Shown here piece by piece: positions 43,997-52,712 of a stretch of DNA of 64,000 bases. Source of the DNA: Flavobacterium sp. MC2016-06. Its GTDB lineage: Bacteria > Bacteroidota > Bacteroidia > Flavobacteriales > Flavobacteriaceae. Under the pieces are notes generated by a model that was not told the origin of the DNA, did not search any database, and saw only the letters and a list, made by a program, of their open reading frames with translations. Position 1 is the stretch's first letter, and each line of letters starts with the position of its first letter. The translations under genes and the position numbers were made by a program. The stretch lies in the NCBI RefSeq assembly GCF_009711165.2, contig NZ_WMID02000016.1:62001-126000 (forward strand), read 5' to 3'.

Positions 43997-45529
43997 TTAA
44001 TTATTATTGTTATTTTGTTGTAAAATCTTTATGTCTGAAATACGGTCTGCAAAGAAACTAATTTTTTCTGGATATTTCAAAATTAATATTTCATATGCTT
44101 GTATTGCTTTTGTATATTTCTTTTGCTCTAGATACACTCTGGCTAAAGTTTCGGTCATTAAATAGGAATTGTCCTCGTCTTTATTGAGATCAAGCAATAC
44201 GGTCGAATTTATTGCTGTTGGTTTTATAGGTGGAATTTTTGGATTCGTTTCTATAAATTTATCGATAATTTCGGCTTTTTTTTTCCTTTCTTCATCAGCT
44301 GCCAATTCGTTTTCAACTGTATCTTCTTCTTTTGGACCTTCTTTTACAGTTTCATTTGAACGGTCAATTGGCTCAGTTCGGGCTAATTGCAGCCATTCTT
44401 GAAACGAATGCTTTTCATTGTTAGAAAAATCTAATGGTTTTCCTATCTCTAAATGTTCTATTGCCGTTTTTACAGGTTCAGCTACTTCAACGACTTCTTT
44501 TTCTTCTTCTTCTTGTTCTTCTTCTTCTTGTTCTTTTTGTTCTTCTTTTTGTTCAACCTCTGTTTTTACCTCTTCAAAAATTACGGTTGAAGCTTCTTCC
44601 ATAGCAGTTACCATAGCTTCTTCTATAGGATCAATTCGAACGGCAGGAATTGCTGCTTCTATTTCTTTTATAGCTGTAAGAACATGTTCTTCAATTTCTG
44701 GCTCTTCTATTATTGATTCTTCAACTTTTACAGCTTCTTCAAAAGTAACAGATTCAATTTTTGTTACTGCATCTACAACTGATTGTTCTATAATAGGATC
44801 AGCTTGGGTTTCTTCTATATTTGCAGGCTCTTCAAAAGTAACGGTTTCAACTTTCTTTATTGCGTCTAAAATAGCCGGATCAATATGATTCTCAATTTTA
44901 GGTTCTTCTACTTTTACTGTTAATTGTTCTTCAAAAGTAACGGCTTCGACTTTTTTTATCGCATCTAAAATAGATTGATCTATTATAGGTATAACTTTTG
45001 TTTCTTCTCTATTTTCAGGTTCTTCAAAAGTGACTGTTTCGATTTTTTTTACAGCATCTAAAACAGGCTGTTCGATAACAGGTTCTATTTTTTCTTCTTC
45101 TATTTTTATCGGTCTTTCAAAAACAACGTTTGTTGCTTCTTTGATAGAATCTAATATTGATTTCTCAATAGGATCAATTCTAATGTCGCTATTTTTCTGA
45201 ATATCAGTAGGTGAAATTACTTCACTATAAATGACATTCATTTGTAAAAGTTCCTTAAGTTTTTGATCGTAAAATTTTTCTTGAATCGAAGTGAAAGATT
45301 CAGAAGTTATAAAGTCGAACAAAACAGAACGATCTGCTGTATGTGCAGCCGTAACTTTTAGTGCATAATTATACTTAAAGCTGCTTTGATTGTAAAGACC
45401 TTTTAATCGTAATGCTCTTGCACTTTGAAAATATGGAAATTCATTCAAAACACTTCCTAATGCGTCCGTTTGCTTTTCTGTAATAGCATCAGGTTTATTT
45501 ATTAGGTAGGTATAATCTGTTACGTTCAT
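43997..45529 (-). CDS. TPR protein with internal 31-32-residue repeats
   Basis: 510 residues. The N-terminal 115 residues are helical (EFPYFQSARALRLKGLYN). From about residue 118 to 325 a 31-32-residue unit repeats six or seven times, with cores such as ILDAIKKVEAVTFEE at about 125, 156, 187, 219, 251, 283 and 306. A Glu-rich stretch (about 326-350) follows, and the C-terminus carries a single TPR (ARVYLEQKKYTKAIQAYEIL). It starts 63 bp after the stop of lptE and ends 3 bp before secG, all leftward. Function unknown; a scaffolding role near the envelope is possible. Confidence 0.75.
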   Translation of the reverse strand: MNVTDYTYLINKPDAITEKQTDALGSVLNEFPYFQSARALRLKGLYNQSSFKYNYALKVTAAHTADRSVLFDFITSESFTSIQEKFYDQKLKELLQMNVIYSEVISPTDIQKNSDIRIDPIEKSILDSIKEATNVVFERPIKIEEEKIEPVIEQPVLDAVKKIETVTFEEPENREETKVIPIIDQSILDAIKKVEAVTFEEQLTVKVEEPKIENHIDPAILDAIKKVETVTFEEPANIEETQADPIIEQSVVDAVTKIESVTFEEAVKVEESIIEEPEIEEHVLTAIKEIEAAIPAVRIDPIEEAMVTAMEEASTVIFEEVKTEVEQKEEQKEQEEEEQEEEEKEVVEVAEPVKTAIEHLEIGKPLDFSNNEKHSFQEWLQLARTEPIDRSNETVKEGPKEEDTVENELAADEERKKKAEIIDKFIETNPKIPPIKPTAINSTVLLDLNKDEDNSYLMTETLARVYLEQKKYTKAIQAYEILILKYPEKISFFADRISDIKILQQNNNNN

Positions 45530-45592
45530 TCTTCTTATTCTTTTATTTATTTTTTTAAATGGATTGTTTCTTCTTTAAATAGGAGAAAAAAA

Positions 45593-46096
45593 TTACCATT
45601 TGGCTAATGATGCAGTAAAAATGTCCTGAGTAATTCTATCGAAGATTTCTTTGATGGCCGCATTTAGAGTAGCTCCAGATAACTGTACACTTCCATCATA
45701 ATCTTTATAGAATTCAAATGTTTTTTCAAAATCGTCTGCTTCCTTCTTTTTATTGGTGTATCTAACCATAACTCGAATCGATAGACGGTTTTGTGATGCT
45801 TGCTGATTAGCAGTCGCAGTCATAGGAGTAGTTCTGTAATCTACAATTTCTCCATCATAAATTAAATCTCCGCCATTGGTAACCAAGTTTAGGTTGGTTT
45901 GCCCTTGTATTAAATCTTGAAGCGCTAAAGTAAAATCTCTATCGATTCCAGGTTCAATTAAGTCGGCATTATTATGGAAAAAGTTAACCTGAAAAGTTTT
46001 AGCATCAATAGGTCCTGTTCCTGTAAAATTGTAAACAGAACAGCCGCTTAACATAAAAAGGCTCATTAATGCGAATAAAGAATATATTTTTTTCAT
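45593..46096 (-). CDS. lptE: LptE-like LPS assembly lipoprotein
   Basis: 167 residues from the ATG at 46096. A longer frame starting at 46141 would push the signal peptide inward. Lipobox LSGC in SLFALMSLFMLSGCSVYNFT, Cys about residue 19. The mature part has the alternating LptE fold (FTLALQDLIQGQTNLNLV, GDLIYDGEIVDYRTTPMTAT). LptE plugs the LptD barrel and helps place LPS in the outer leaflet. It follows the sigma-54 activator gene, an arrangement often seen in flavobacteria. Confidence 0.87.
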   Translation of the reverse strand: MKKIYSLFALMSLFMLSGCSVYNFTGTGPIDAKTFQVNFFHNNADLIEPGIDRDFTLALQDLIQGQTNLNLVTNGGDLIYDGEIVDYRTTPMTATANQQASQNRLSIRVMVRYTNKKKEADDFEKTFEFYKDYDGSVQLSGATLNAAIKEIFDRITQDIFTASLAKW

Positions 46097-46220
46097 AACA
46101 TTTTGTGAAAATTCCATTTTTTTTGAAATCCCAAATTTCAATTTTTTTTCAAATATAGTAATTTGGAATTGGAATTTATATTTTGGAATTTACTTCTATA
46201 AAGTTGGAATTTATTAATTT

Positions 46221-47483
46221 TTATAAATCGAATTGTTTGATTTTACGGTATAATGTTCTTTCAGAAATGCCTAATTCATCAGCGGCAGCTTTACGTTTTC
46301 CTTTGTTTTTTTCTAATGACTTTTTAATCATTTCGATTTCTTTTTGTTCTAAACGTAAAATTTCTTCTTCTTCAATTGTTTCGGCAAACAAATAATTATC
46401 GTCTTGTATTTGATAATTGTTTTCTTCACGTGTTGTAGCTGGAGTCATTACAGCTGTTCTTGGTTCTTCTTCAAAATCTATTTCGCTGTCATTTTCCTGC
46501 GATCCGTATATTTTTTGAATTAAATTAGGATTAATGTCTTGCACTTTTGATGAGCCGTTTTTCATTAATTCTAAAGTCAGTTTTTTCAAATCATTCAAAT
46601 CACTTTTCATGTCAAAAAGCACCTTATATAGTATGTCTCTTTCGGTGCTGAAATCACTTTCCTTTTTCTTATCGCTAATTACCGAAGGGAGATTGCTTCC
46701 TTCTGTAGGCAGATACGATTGTAAAGTGGCTAATGAAATGTCACGATTGGTTTCTAAAACTGAAATCTGCTCGGCTACATTTCGCAGCTGACGTATATTA
46801 CCATTCCATCTAAATTTTTGTAAAAGCTGTACCGCATCGTCATCTAATCTAAGCGGTGGCATTTTGTATTTGTGCGCAAAATCGGCAACAAATTTTCTAA
46901 ATAATAAATGAATGTCTTCGTTTCTTTCGCGTAATGGCGGTAAAGTAATCTCGACTGTTGTTAAACGATAGTATAAATCTTCACGAAATTTTCCTTTTTC
47001 GATTGCATTAAACAAATTTACATTTGTTGCTGCAACGATTCTCACATTGGTTTTTTGAACCTGTGACGAACCTACTTTTATAAATTCACCATTTTCAAGT
47101 ACACGAAGTAATCTTACTTGAGTTGTTAGAGGTAATTCTCCAACTTCATCTAAGAAAATTGTTCCGCCGTCAGCTACTTCAAAATAACCTTCACGTGTAC
47201 TTGTAGCACCTGTAAAAGCGCCTTTTTCGTGACCAAAAAGTTCACTGTCAATTGTTCCTTCTGGAATTGCACCACAGTTTACCGCAATATATTTACCATG
47301 TTTTCTATGTGAAAGCGAATGTATGATTCTTGGAATGTTTTCTTTACCAACTCCACTTTCTCCAGTTACCATTACCGAAATATCAGTAGGAGCAACCTGA
47401 ATTGCTTTTTCAATGGCACGGTTTAATTTTGGGTCATTTCCAATAATCTCAAAACGTTGTTTTATTGCTTGAACTGTTTCCAT
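46221..47483 (-). CDS. Sigma-54 interaction-domain transcriptional activator
   Basis: 420 residues. There is no receiver domain; the AAA+ core starts almost at once with Walker A GESGVGKENIPRIIH (normally GESGTGKE), then the GAFTGA loop (HEKGAFTGATSTREG) that contacts sigma-54, Walker B TIFLDEVGELPL and the sensor FREDLYYRLTTVEI. A Fis-type helix-turn-helix ends it (KRKAAADELGISERTLYRKI). It activates sigma-54 promoters by ATP hydrolysis. Without a sensory domain it may be controlled by abundance or by partners. It lies upstream of lptE. Confidence 0.95.
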   Translation of the reverse strand: METVQAIKQRFEIIGNDPKLNRAIEKAIQVAPTDISVMVTGESGVGKENIPRIIHSLSHRKHGKYIAVNCGAIPEGTIDSELFGHEKGAFTGATSTREGYFEVADGGTIFLDEVGELPLTTQVRLLRVLENGEFIKVGSSQVQKTNVRIVAATNVNLFNAIEKGKFREDLYYRLTTVEITLPPLRERNEDIHLLFRKFVADFAHKYKMPPLRLDDDAVQLLQKFRWNGNIRQLRNVAEQISVLETNRDISLATLQSYLPTEGSNLPSVISDKKKESDFSTERDILYKVLFDMKSDLNDLKKLTLELMKNGSSKVQDINPNLIQKIYGSQENDSEIDFEEEPRTAVMTPATTREENNYQIQDDNYLFAETIEEEEILRLEQKEIEMIKKSLEKNKGKRKAAADELGISERTLYRKIKQFDL

Positions 47484-47496
47484 TTATGTTTTTATC

Positions 47497-47530
47497 TTTT
47501 GCCACGAATTTCACAAATTTCACGAATTTT
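47497..47530. repeat. Left inverted repeat flanking the GxxExxY gene
   Basis: TTTTGCCACGAATTTCAC then AAATTTCACGAATTTTT. It is the inverse of the element at 47960-47993 and of the same family as 41363-41450. Confidence 0.65.
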
Positions 47531-47540
47531 TGAAATCGGG

Positions 47541-47912
47541 TTAATGAATAATTCTTTTATGTTGTAAAGTCTTTTTATTAAAGTTAACAATAATTCCTAA
47601 ATCACTATCTGCTAGTCTTAAATAATTTATTGTTTGGGCTGTATGCTCATCAATAATTTCTTTCGATGCTTTCACTTCTAAAATGATTTCATTGTAAACT
47701 ACAAAATCAGCATAGAATTTATGTGCTAAAACAATGTCTTTGTATTTTATGTCATATTCCTTTTCACGTTCAAAAGGAATATTATGTTTTTTAAATTCAT
47801 ATTCCAAAGCATCTTTGTAAACTATTTCAAGAAGTCCTCCTCCAAGGATTCTATGAATTTCCATACAAATGCCAACAATCTTAAAATACTCTTCTTTTCT
47901 GTATAATTCCAT
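47541..47912 (-). CDS. GxxExxY protein
   Basis: 123 residues. The signature GGGLLEIVYKDALEYEF gives the GxxExxY motif, followed by AHKFYADFVVYNEIILEVKA, a PD-(D/E)XK-like active-site pattern (D...E.K), and HTAQTINYLRLADSDLGIIVNF. These small proteins are related to PD-(D/E)XK nucleases; their function is unknown. The gene is bracketed within 10-50 bp by inverted copies of the GCCACGAATT repeat, unlike its neighbours. This suggests it moves as a small unit. Confidence 0.92.
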   Translation of the reverse strand: MELYRKEEYFKIVGICMEIHRILGGGLLEIVYKDALEYEFKKHNIPFEREKEYDIKYKDIVLAHKFYADFVVYNEIILEVKASKEIIDEHTAQTINYLRLADSDLGIIVNFNKKTLQHKRIIH

Positions 47913-47959
47913 AATTTGCTTTTTGAAGCAAATTTATCAATTAGAAATAATTTGAAAGA

Positions 47960-47993
47960 AAATTCGTGTAAATTCGTGTAATTCGTGGCAAAA
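47960..47993. repeat. Right inverted repeat flanking the GxxExxY gene
   Basis: AAATTCGTGTAAATTCGTG followed by TAATTCGTGGCAAAA, inverse of 47497-47530. Confidence 0.65.
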
Positions 47994-47999
47994 AAAATA

Positions 48000-49445
48000 T
48001 TAATTCATGCTACTTAAGCCTACCGCTTCACCTTTTAAAGTTCCACTAGTGCAGCTTGTGATTTTTACGTTTACAAAATCACCAATTTTATAATTTTCTT
48101 TTGGGAAAACAACCGTGATGCTTTGAGAGTTTCTTCCTGAGAACTCCTCTTTAGATTTCTTTGAAACTTTCTCAACTAAAACTTCTACAACTTGACCAAC
48201 AAATTCTTCAGAACGGAACCAAGCATGTTTTTGTTGTAAGTCTACAATTTCTTGTAATCTTCTTGCTTTAGTTTCTTCTAGAACATCGTCTTCCATTTTT
48301 CTTCCTGCTAAAGTTCCAGGGCGCTCAGAATACGAATACATATAACCAAAATTATATTTTACATATTCCATTAAACTCATTGTATCTTGGTGATCTTGTT
48401 CAGTTTCTGTTGGGAAACCAGCAATCATATCTTGCGAAATCGAAGCATTTGGAACAATTGCTCTAATCTTATCAATTAAGGCCATGTACTCTTCACGAGT
48501 ATGCAGACGATTCATTTCTTTTAGGATTCTGTTACTTCCAGATTGAACTGGTAAGTGGATGTGTTTGCAGATGTTTGGATATTTTGCAATAACGTGTAAT
48601 ATGCTTTCGTGCATATCCTGAGGATTTGAAGTCGAAAATCGGATGCGCATTTTTGGGAAACCAACAGCAACCATTTCAAGCAATTGATCAAAATCAACCG
48701 CTGTTGCTTTTTGCATTTCAGAAGCATTTACAAAATCTTTTTTCAAACCGCCGCCGTACCAAAGGTAACTGTCAACGTTTTGCCCTAAAAGTGTGATTTC
48801 TTTAAAACCTTTGTCCCACAAATCCTGAATTTCTTTCATGATACTTTGCGGTTCACGGCTACGCTCACGTCCACGTGTAAAAGGTACAACGCAAAACGTA
48901 CACATGTTATCGCAACCACGTGTAATTGAAACCAAGGCAGTAATTCCGTTGCTCATTAAACGAACAGGCGAAATATCACCGTATGTTTCTTCTTTCGATA
49001 AAATTACATTGATAGCGTCGCGGCCTTCTTCAACTTCTGCTAATAAATTAGGTAAGTCTTTGTAAGCATCAGGACCAACAACAAGATCAACTATTTTTTC
49101 TTCTTCCAAAAACTGACTTTTCAAACGTTCGGCCATACAGCCCAAAACGCCCACTTTCATTTTCGGATTAATACGTTTTACTGCATTATATTTCTCTAAT
49201 CGTTTACGAATAGTCTGTTCTGCTTTGTCTCGAATAGAGCAGGTATTTACTAAAACCAAATCTGCCTCTTCTAAAACCGAAGTTGTATTGTAACCGCCTT
49301 GGGATAAAATGGAAGCTACAACTTCACTATCCGAAAAATTCATTGCACAGCCGTAACTTTCTATAAAAAGTTTTTTTGTATTCTCGGGTTTATTTTCTAA
49401 AACAAGACTTTCACCTTGTTTGCTTTCTTCAATAATCTTTTCCAT
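48000..49445 (-). CDS. miaB: MiaB tRNA-2-methylthio-N6-dimethylallyladenosine synthase
   Basis: 481 residues from the ATG at 49445; a GTG two codons upstream is less likely. N-terminal UPF0004 domain with three Cys (ESYGCAMNFSDSE, VNTCSIRDKAEQ, GVLGCMAERL) binds one 4Fe-4S cluster. The radical SAM CxxxCxxC is in RGCDNMCTFCVVPFTRG. The TRAM domain is at the end (FVGQVVEVLVEKVSKKSKEE). It adds the methylthio group to A37 of tRNAs reading UNN codons. A good promoter lies 34 bp upstream. Confidence 0.97.
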   Translation of the reverse strand: MEKIIEESKQGESLVLENKPENTKKLFIESYGCAMNFSDSEVVASILSQGGYNTTSVLEEADLVLVNTCSIRDKAEQTIRKRLEKYNAVKRINPKMKVGVLGCMAERLKSQFLEEEKIVDLVVGPDAYKDLPNLLAEVEEGRDAINVILSKEETYGDISPVRLMSNGITALVSITRGCDNMCTFCVVPFTRGRERSREPQSIMKEIQDLWDKGFKEITLLGQNVDSYLWYGGGLKKDFVNASEMQKATAVDFDQLLEMVAVGFPKMRIRFSTSNPQDMHESILHVIAKYPNICKHIHLPVQSGSNRILKEMNRLHTREEYMALIDKIRAIVPNASISQDMIAGFPTETEQDHQDTMSLMEYVKYNFGYMYSYSERPGTLAGRKMEDDVLEETKARRLQEIVDLQQKHAWFRSEEFVGQVVEVLVEKVSKKSKEEFSGRNSQSITVVFPKENYKIGDFVNVKITSCTSGTLKGEAVGLSSMN

Positions 49446-49478
49446 GAGCACTTTTAGAAGTGTATTTTAATAAGGTTG

Positions 49479-49510
49479 CAAAGGTACAATTATTTGAATG
49501 ATTATGACAA
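49479..49510 (-). promoter_or_regulatory. Promoter of miaB
   Basis: Read leftward: TTG, 21 nt, TACCTTTG, an exact fit to the flavobacterial consensus TTG-N17-23-TANNTTTG. It starts 34 bp upstream of the miaB ATG. Confidence 0.75.
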
Positions 49511-49554
49511 GATGTCAGATGAAGATTTAACATTGTTTTTGTGTTTTTATTTAG

Positions 49555-49588
49555 CATAAAAAAACTCTCTTTAAAACAAAGAGAGTTT
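49555..49588 (-). terminator. Terminator of the glycerol operon
   Basis: Perfect 11-bp stem AAACTCTCTTT / AAAGAGAGTTT with a 5-nt loop, followed leftward by a T run. It lies 29 bp after the last gene of the operon. Confidence 0.85.
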
Positions 49589-49617
49589 AGGTCAACAAAT
49601 TAAAAATCTAAATAAGT

Positions 49618-50409
49618 TTAGAATAGATTTACATCTAATTGTACTCGAGCGATTTTATTTTCAGGGTTCCACATTGCGGTTGCTGTAACGGGTAATTTAT
49701 AATTAAATACAGAAATATTTTTAGTAGCTTTTATTCCTGTATTGACAATTCCGAAACTACTTTCTTCCTTATTCGTGTATAAAAATTTACGTCCATCAAG
49801 TGCAAATGCTGCTCCCATAAAAACACTCAGATTTACTTTTTTATTTCTAATAACTGGATAGCTTAATTCGGAATAAGTTGAATACCTGCTTTTGTAAACA
49901 TTATTGTCGTCTAATTGTCGGTCATTTAGACCGCTATAAAGTAATACGTCTATTTCTATTCTGATAGGAAACGATTCAGGAAAACGATAAGAAGTTCTTA
50001 AATCGATAAGGTGTGTAGTTGTGAGTTTATTGTAATTAAAAACTTCAGGATTTTCAATTCCCGTTGTATTAAATAAGTCCCATAATCCAATAGACAAGTT
50101 GTTTTTTTGATATTGAATATAATAATTTATTTCACGGTATTTTCCATCAAAACCTGCGCCTCCCCAAATTCCAACAGTAAAATTTTTTCCTTTATCAAAA
50201 GTATAATGAATATTTCCGGTAGCAGTCATGCCGTCATTAATAACAAGACCTCTCCATAAATGGCTTGTTTCCAGACCTACATTAAAATCTAATCGAGAGG
50301 GCTCCGCACTTTCTGCTGCAACGGAACTACTATCCGGAACAGTTGTTTTTTGAGCGTATCCGGTTAGCCCTATAATCGAGATTATAGAGAAAAACAATAT
50401 TTTTCGCAT
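49618..50409 (-). CDS. Predicted outer-membrane protein of the glycerol operon
   Basis: 263 residues with a signal peptide (MRKILFFSIISIIGLTGYAQ). It looks like a beta barrel: LDFNVGLETSHLWRGLVIND, FTVGIWGGAGFD and IRIEIDVLLYSGL. The last residues ARVQLDVNLF end in Phe. It lies 25 bp after glpF on the same strand, so it may help glycerol or a glycerol derivative cross the outer membrane. That role is inferred from position only. Confidence 0.72.
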   Translation of the reverse strand: MRKILFFSIISIIGLTGYAQKTTVPDSSSVAAESAEPSRLDFNVGLETSHLWRGLVINDGMTATGNIHYTFDKGKNFTVGIWGGAGFDGKYREINYYIQYQKNNLSIGLWDLFNTTGIENPEVFNYNKLTTTHLIDLRTSYRFPESFPIRIEIDVLLYSGLNDRQLDDNNVYKSRYSTYSELSYPVIRNKKVNLSVFMGAAFALDGRKFLYTNKEESSFGIVNTGIKATKNISVFNYKLPVTATAMWNPENKIARVQLDVNLF

Positions 50410-50434
50410 GATTTTTTAATTTATAAAAAGCAGA

Positions 50435-51163
50435 TTAAAGAAGCATTGTGTATAAGAAAGCGGCGAGACTCGCTCCAAGAATTGGTCCCAAAATAGGAAT
50501 CCATGCATAGCTCCAGTTGCTGTTTCCTTTTAGGATAAGTGAGTGTATAATACGAGGACCGAAATCTCTGGCAGGATTAATAGCATATCCTGTAGTGCCG
50601 CCCAAAGACAAACCAATTGCCCATACGAGAATAGAAACTGGTAAAGCCCCAATCGAGCCAAGTCCAATTTTGGCATCTGCAACGGTACTTATACTAAGTG
50701 TTGGATTTGCAATATAAAAGATGATAAAAACGAGAACAAAAGTTCCGATAATTTCGCTGATTAAATTTGAAACATTGTTTCTAATTGCAGGTATCGTACT
50801 AAAACAAGCAAGTTTTGTGTTTTCGTCTTCGGTTATTGAAAAATGATCTTTGTGAAATAACCACACTAAGAATGCTCCCAACATGGCTCCAATTAATTGA
50901 GCAATGATATAAGAAGCAACCTGATTCCAGGCAAATTTTCCAGCAATAGCCAATCCAATTGTTACAGCAGGGTTTAAGTGCGCACCGCTTATTGGTCCGG
51001 CAACAGTTACTCCTGCAAATACTGCAAATGCCCAACCAGCGGTAATTACGATCCAGCCAGAATTGTTTCCTTTTGTTCCTTTAAGAACTACGTTTGCAAC
51101 TACGCCATTACCTAATAAGATAATGAGCATTGTGCCGATAATTTCTGCGATAAATGGTGTCAT
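50435..51163 (-). CDS. glpF: GlpF glycerol facilitator (MIP family)
   Basis: 242 residues from the ATG at 51163, chosen because a longer start at 51202 adds a Lys-rich run and overlaps glpK. Two NPA motifs are seen: GAHLNPAVTIGLA and YAINPARDFGPR. Six membrane helices. The Arg and Asp after the second NPA fit a glycerol channel rather than a water channel. It follows glpK by 28 bp and feeds glycerol to it. Confidence 0.93.
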   Translation of the reverse strand: MTPFIAEIIGTMLIILLGNGVVANVVLKGTKGNNSGWIVITAGWAFAVFAGVTVAGPISGAHLNPAVTIGLAIAGKFAWNQVASYIIAQLIGAMLGAFLVWLFHKDHFSITEDENTKLACFSTIPAIRNNVSNLISEIIGTFVLVFIIFYIANPTLSISTVADAKIGLGSIGALPVSILVWAIGLSLGGTTGYAINPARDFGPRIIHSLILKGNSNWSYAWIPILGPILGASLAAFLYTMLL

Positions 51164-51191
51164 TTTCTTTTTTTTTCTTTTTGATTTTATT

Positions 51192-52688
51192 CTAATCTTC
51201 AATCCATTTTGTAGTTCGTCCTACAGCCTTATTCCAGTTTTGTACCAGTTTATCTACTTCTTGTTTTGGCATTTCTGGACTAAATACACGATCTATAGAC
51301 CATTGCTTTTGTAATTCATCTATACTTTCCCAGTATCCTATGGCTAATCCTGCTAAATATGCAGCTCCTAAGGCTGTTGTTTCAAGAGTTTTAGGTCTAA
51401 TTACTTTAAAACCAAATATATCAGATTGAAATTGCAGCATCAAATTATTAACAACAGCTCCTCCATCTACTCTTAATTCTTTTCCTGCATTTCCAGAATC
51501 GGCTTCCATTGATTTTGCTAAATCATATACCTGATAAGCAATTCCTTCTAAAGTTGCGCGTGCTATGTGCGCATTTGTTGTTCCTCTGGTAATTCCCAGA
51601 ATTGCTCCTCTGGCATATTGATCCCAATGCGGCGCTCCTAATCCGGTTAAAGCAGGAACAAAATAAACACCGCCGTTGTTTGGTACACTTGCTGCTAAAG
51701 TTTCAATTTCATTAGATGAATTAATCATTTTTGCACCATCTCTTAGCCATTGTACTGCAGCTCCACCTGCAAATACGCTTCCTTCAAGTGCATAAGTGGT
51801 TTTCCCTTTTATTTTCCAGGCAACGGTAGTAAGCAAATTATTTTTAGAATAAACAGGTTTATCGCCAGTATTCATCAGCATAAAACAGCCTGTTCCATAA
51901 GTGTTTTTCATCATTCCGGGTTCTGTACATAACTGTCCAAAAAGTGCAGCTTGCTGATCTCCGGCTACACCAGAAATTGGGATTTTTGTTGAAAATAGGG
52001 TTGTGCTGGTTTCTCCATATATTTCGCTGCTTTGTTTAACTTCAGGCAGCATTGCTCTCGGAATATTAAATAATTCCAATAATTCAGGATCCCATTCTAA
52101 GGTGTGAATGTTTAATAATAAAGTTCTACTCGCATTAGAAACATCTGTCATAAACATTTTACCACGAGATAGTTTCCAGATAAGCCAAGTGTCTACAGTT
52201 CCAAAACATAATTTTCCCTGTTCTGCTTTTTCACGTGCGCCTTCAACATTGTCTAAAATCCATTTTAGTTTAGTTCCTGAAAAATAAGCATCTAATAGCA
52301 ATCCTGTCTTTTTCTGAATCATATCAGAATGACCTTTTGCTTTTAATTCATCACAATATTTTGCTGTTCGACGATCTTGCCAGACAATAGCATTATATAA
52401 TGGTTCGCTGGTTTCTCTGTCCCAAACAATAGTAGTTTCGCGTTGGTTGGTTATTCCAATTGCGGCTATTTCTTTTCCTGAAACTCCTACTTTTGCAATC
52501 ACTTCTGCGGCTGCGCTAATTTGTGAAGACCAGATTTCATTAGGGTCATGTTCAACCCATCCAGGTTGTGGAAATATTTGTTTATAAGGTCTTTGAGAGA
52601 GACTCACAATTTCACCGTCACGGTTGAAAACGATTGCTCTGGAAGAAGTGGTTCCTTGATCCAGAGTTAAAATTAGTTTATTTTGCAT
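51192..52688 (-). CDS. glpK: Glycerol kinase
   Basis: 498 residues, normal length. Motifs: [19 protein letters not shown] (phosphate loop), [28 protein letters not shown] and [23 protein letters not shown]-family kinase that phosphorylates glycerol to glycerol 3-phosphate with ATP in the cytosol. Second gene of the glp operon: glpD is 24 bp upstream, glpF 28 bp downstream. Confidence 0.98.
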   Translation of the reverse strand: MQNKLILTLDQGTTSSRAIVFNRDGEIVSLSQRPYKQIFPQPGWVEHDPNEIWSSQISAAAEVIAKVGVSGKEIAAIGITNQRETTIVWDRETSEPLYNAIVWQDRRTAKYCDELKAKGHSDMIQKKTGLLLDAYFSGTKLKWILDNVEGAREKAEQGKLCFGTVDTWLIWKLSRGKMFMTDVSNASRTLLLNIHTLEWDPELLELFNIPRAMLPEVKQSSEIYGETSTTLFSTKIPISGVAGDQQAALFGQLCTEPGMMKNTYGTGCFMLMNTGDKPVYSKNNLLTTVAWKIKGKTTYALEGSVFAGGAAVQWLRDGAKMINSSNEIETLAASVPNNGGVYFVPALTGLGAPHWDQYARGAILGITRGTTNAHIARATLEGIAYQVYDLAKSMEADSGNAGKELRVDGGAVVNNLMLQFQSDIFGFKVIRPKTLETTALGAAYLAGLAIGYWESIDELQKQWSIDRVFSPEMPKQEVDKLVQNWNKAVGRTTKWIED

Positions 52689-52712
52689 GTTAGTAAGTAT
52701 GTAATTAATATT

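Noticed and set aside
44169..44888. Serine-rich rightward ORFs
   Set aside because: They are the antisense of the Glu-rich and repeat region of the 43997 gene.
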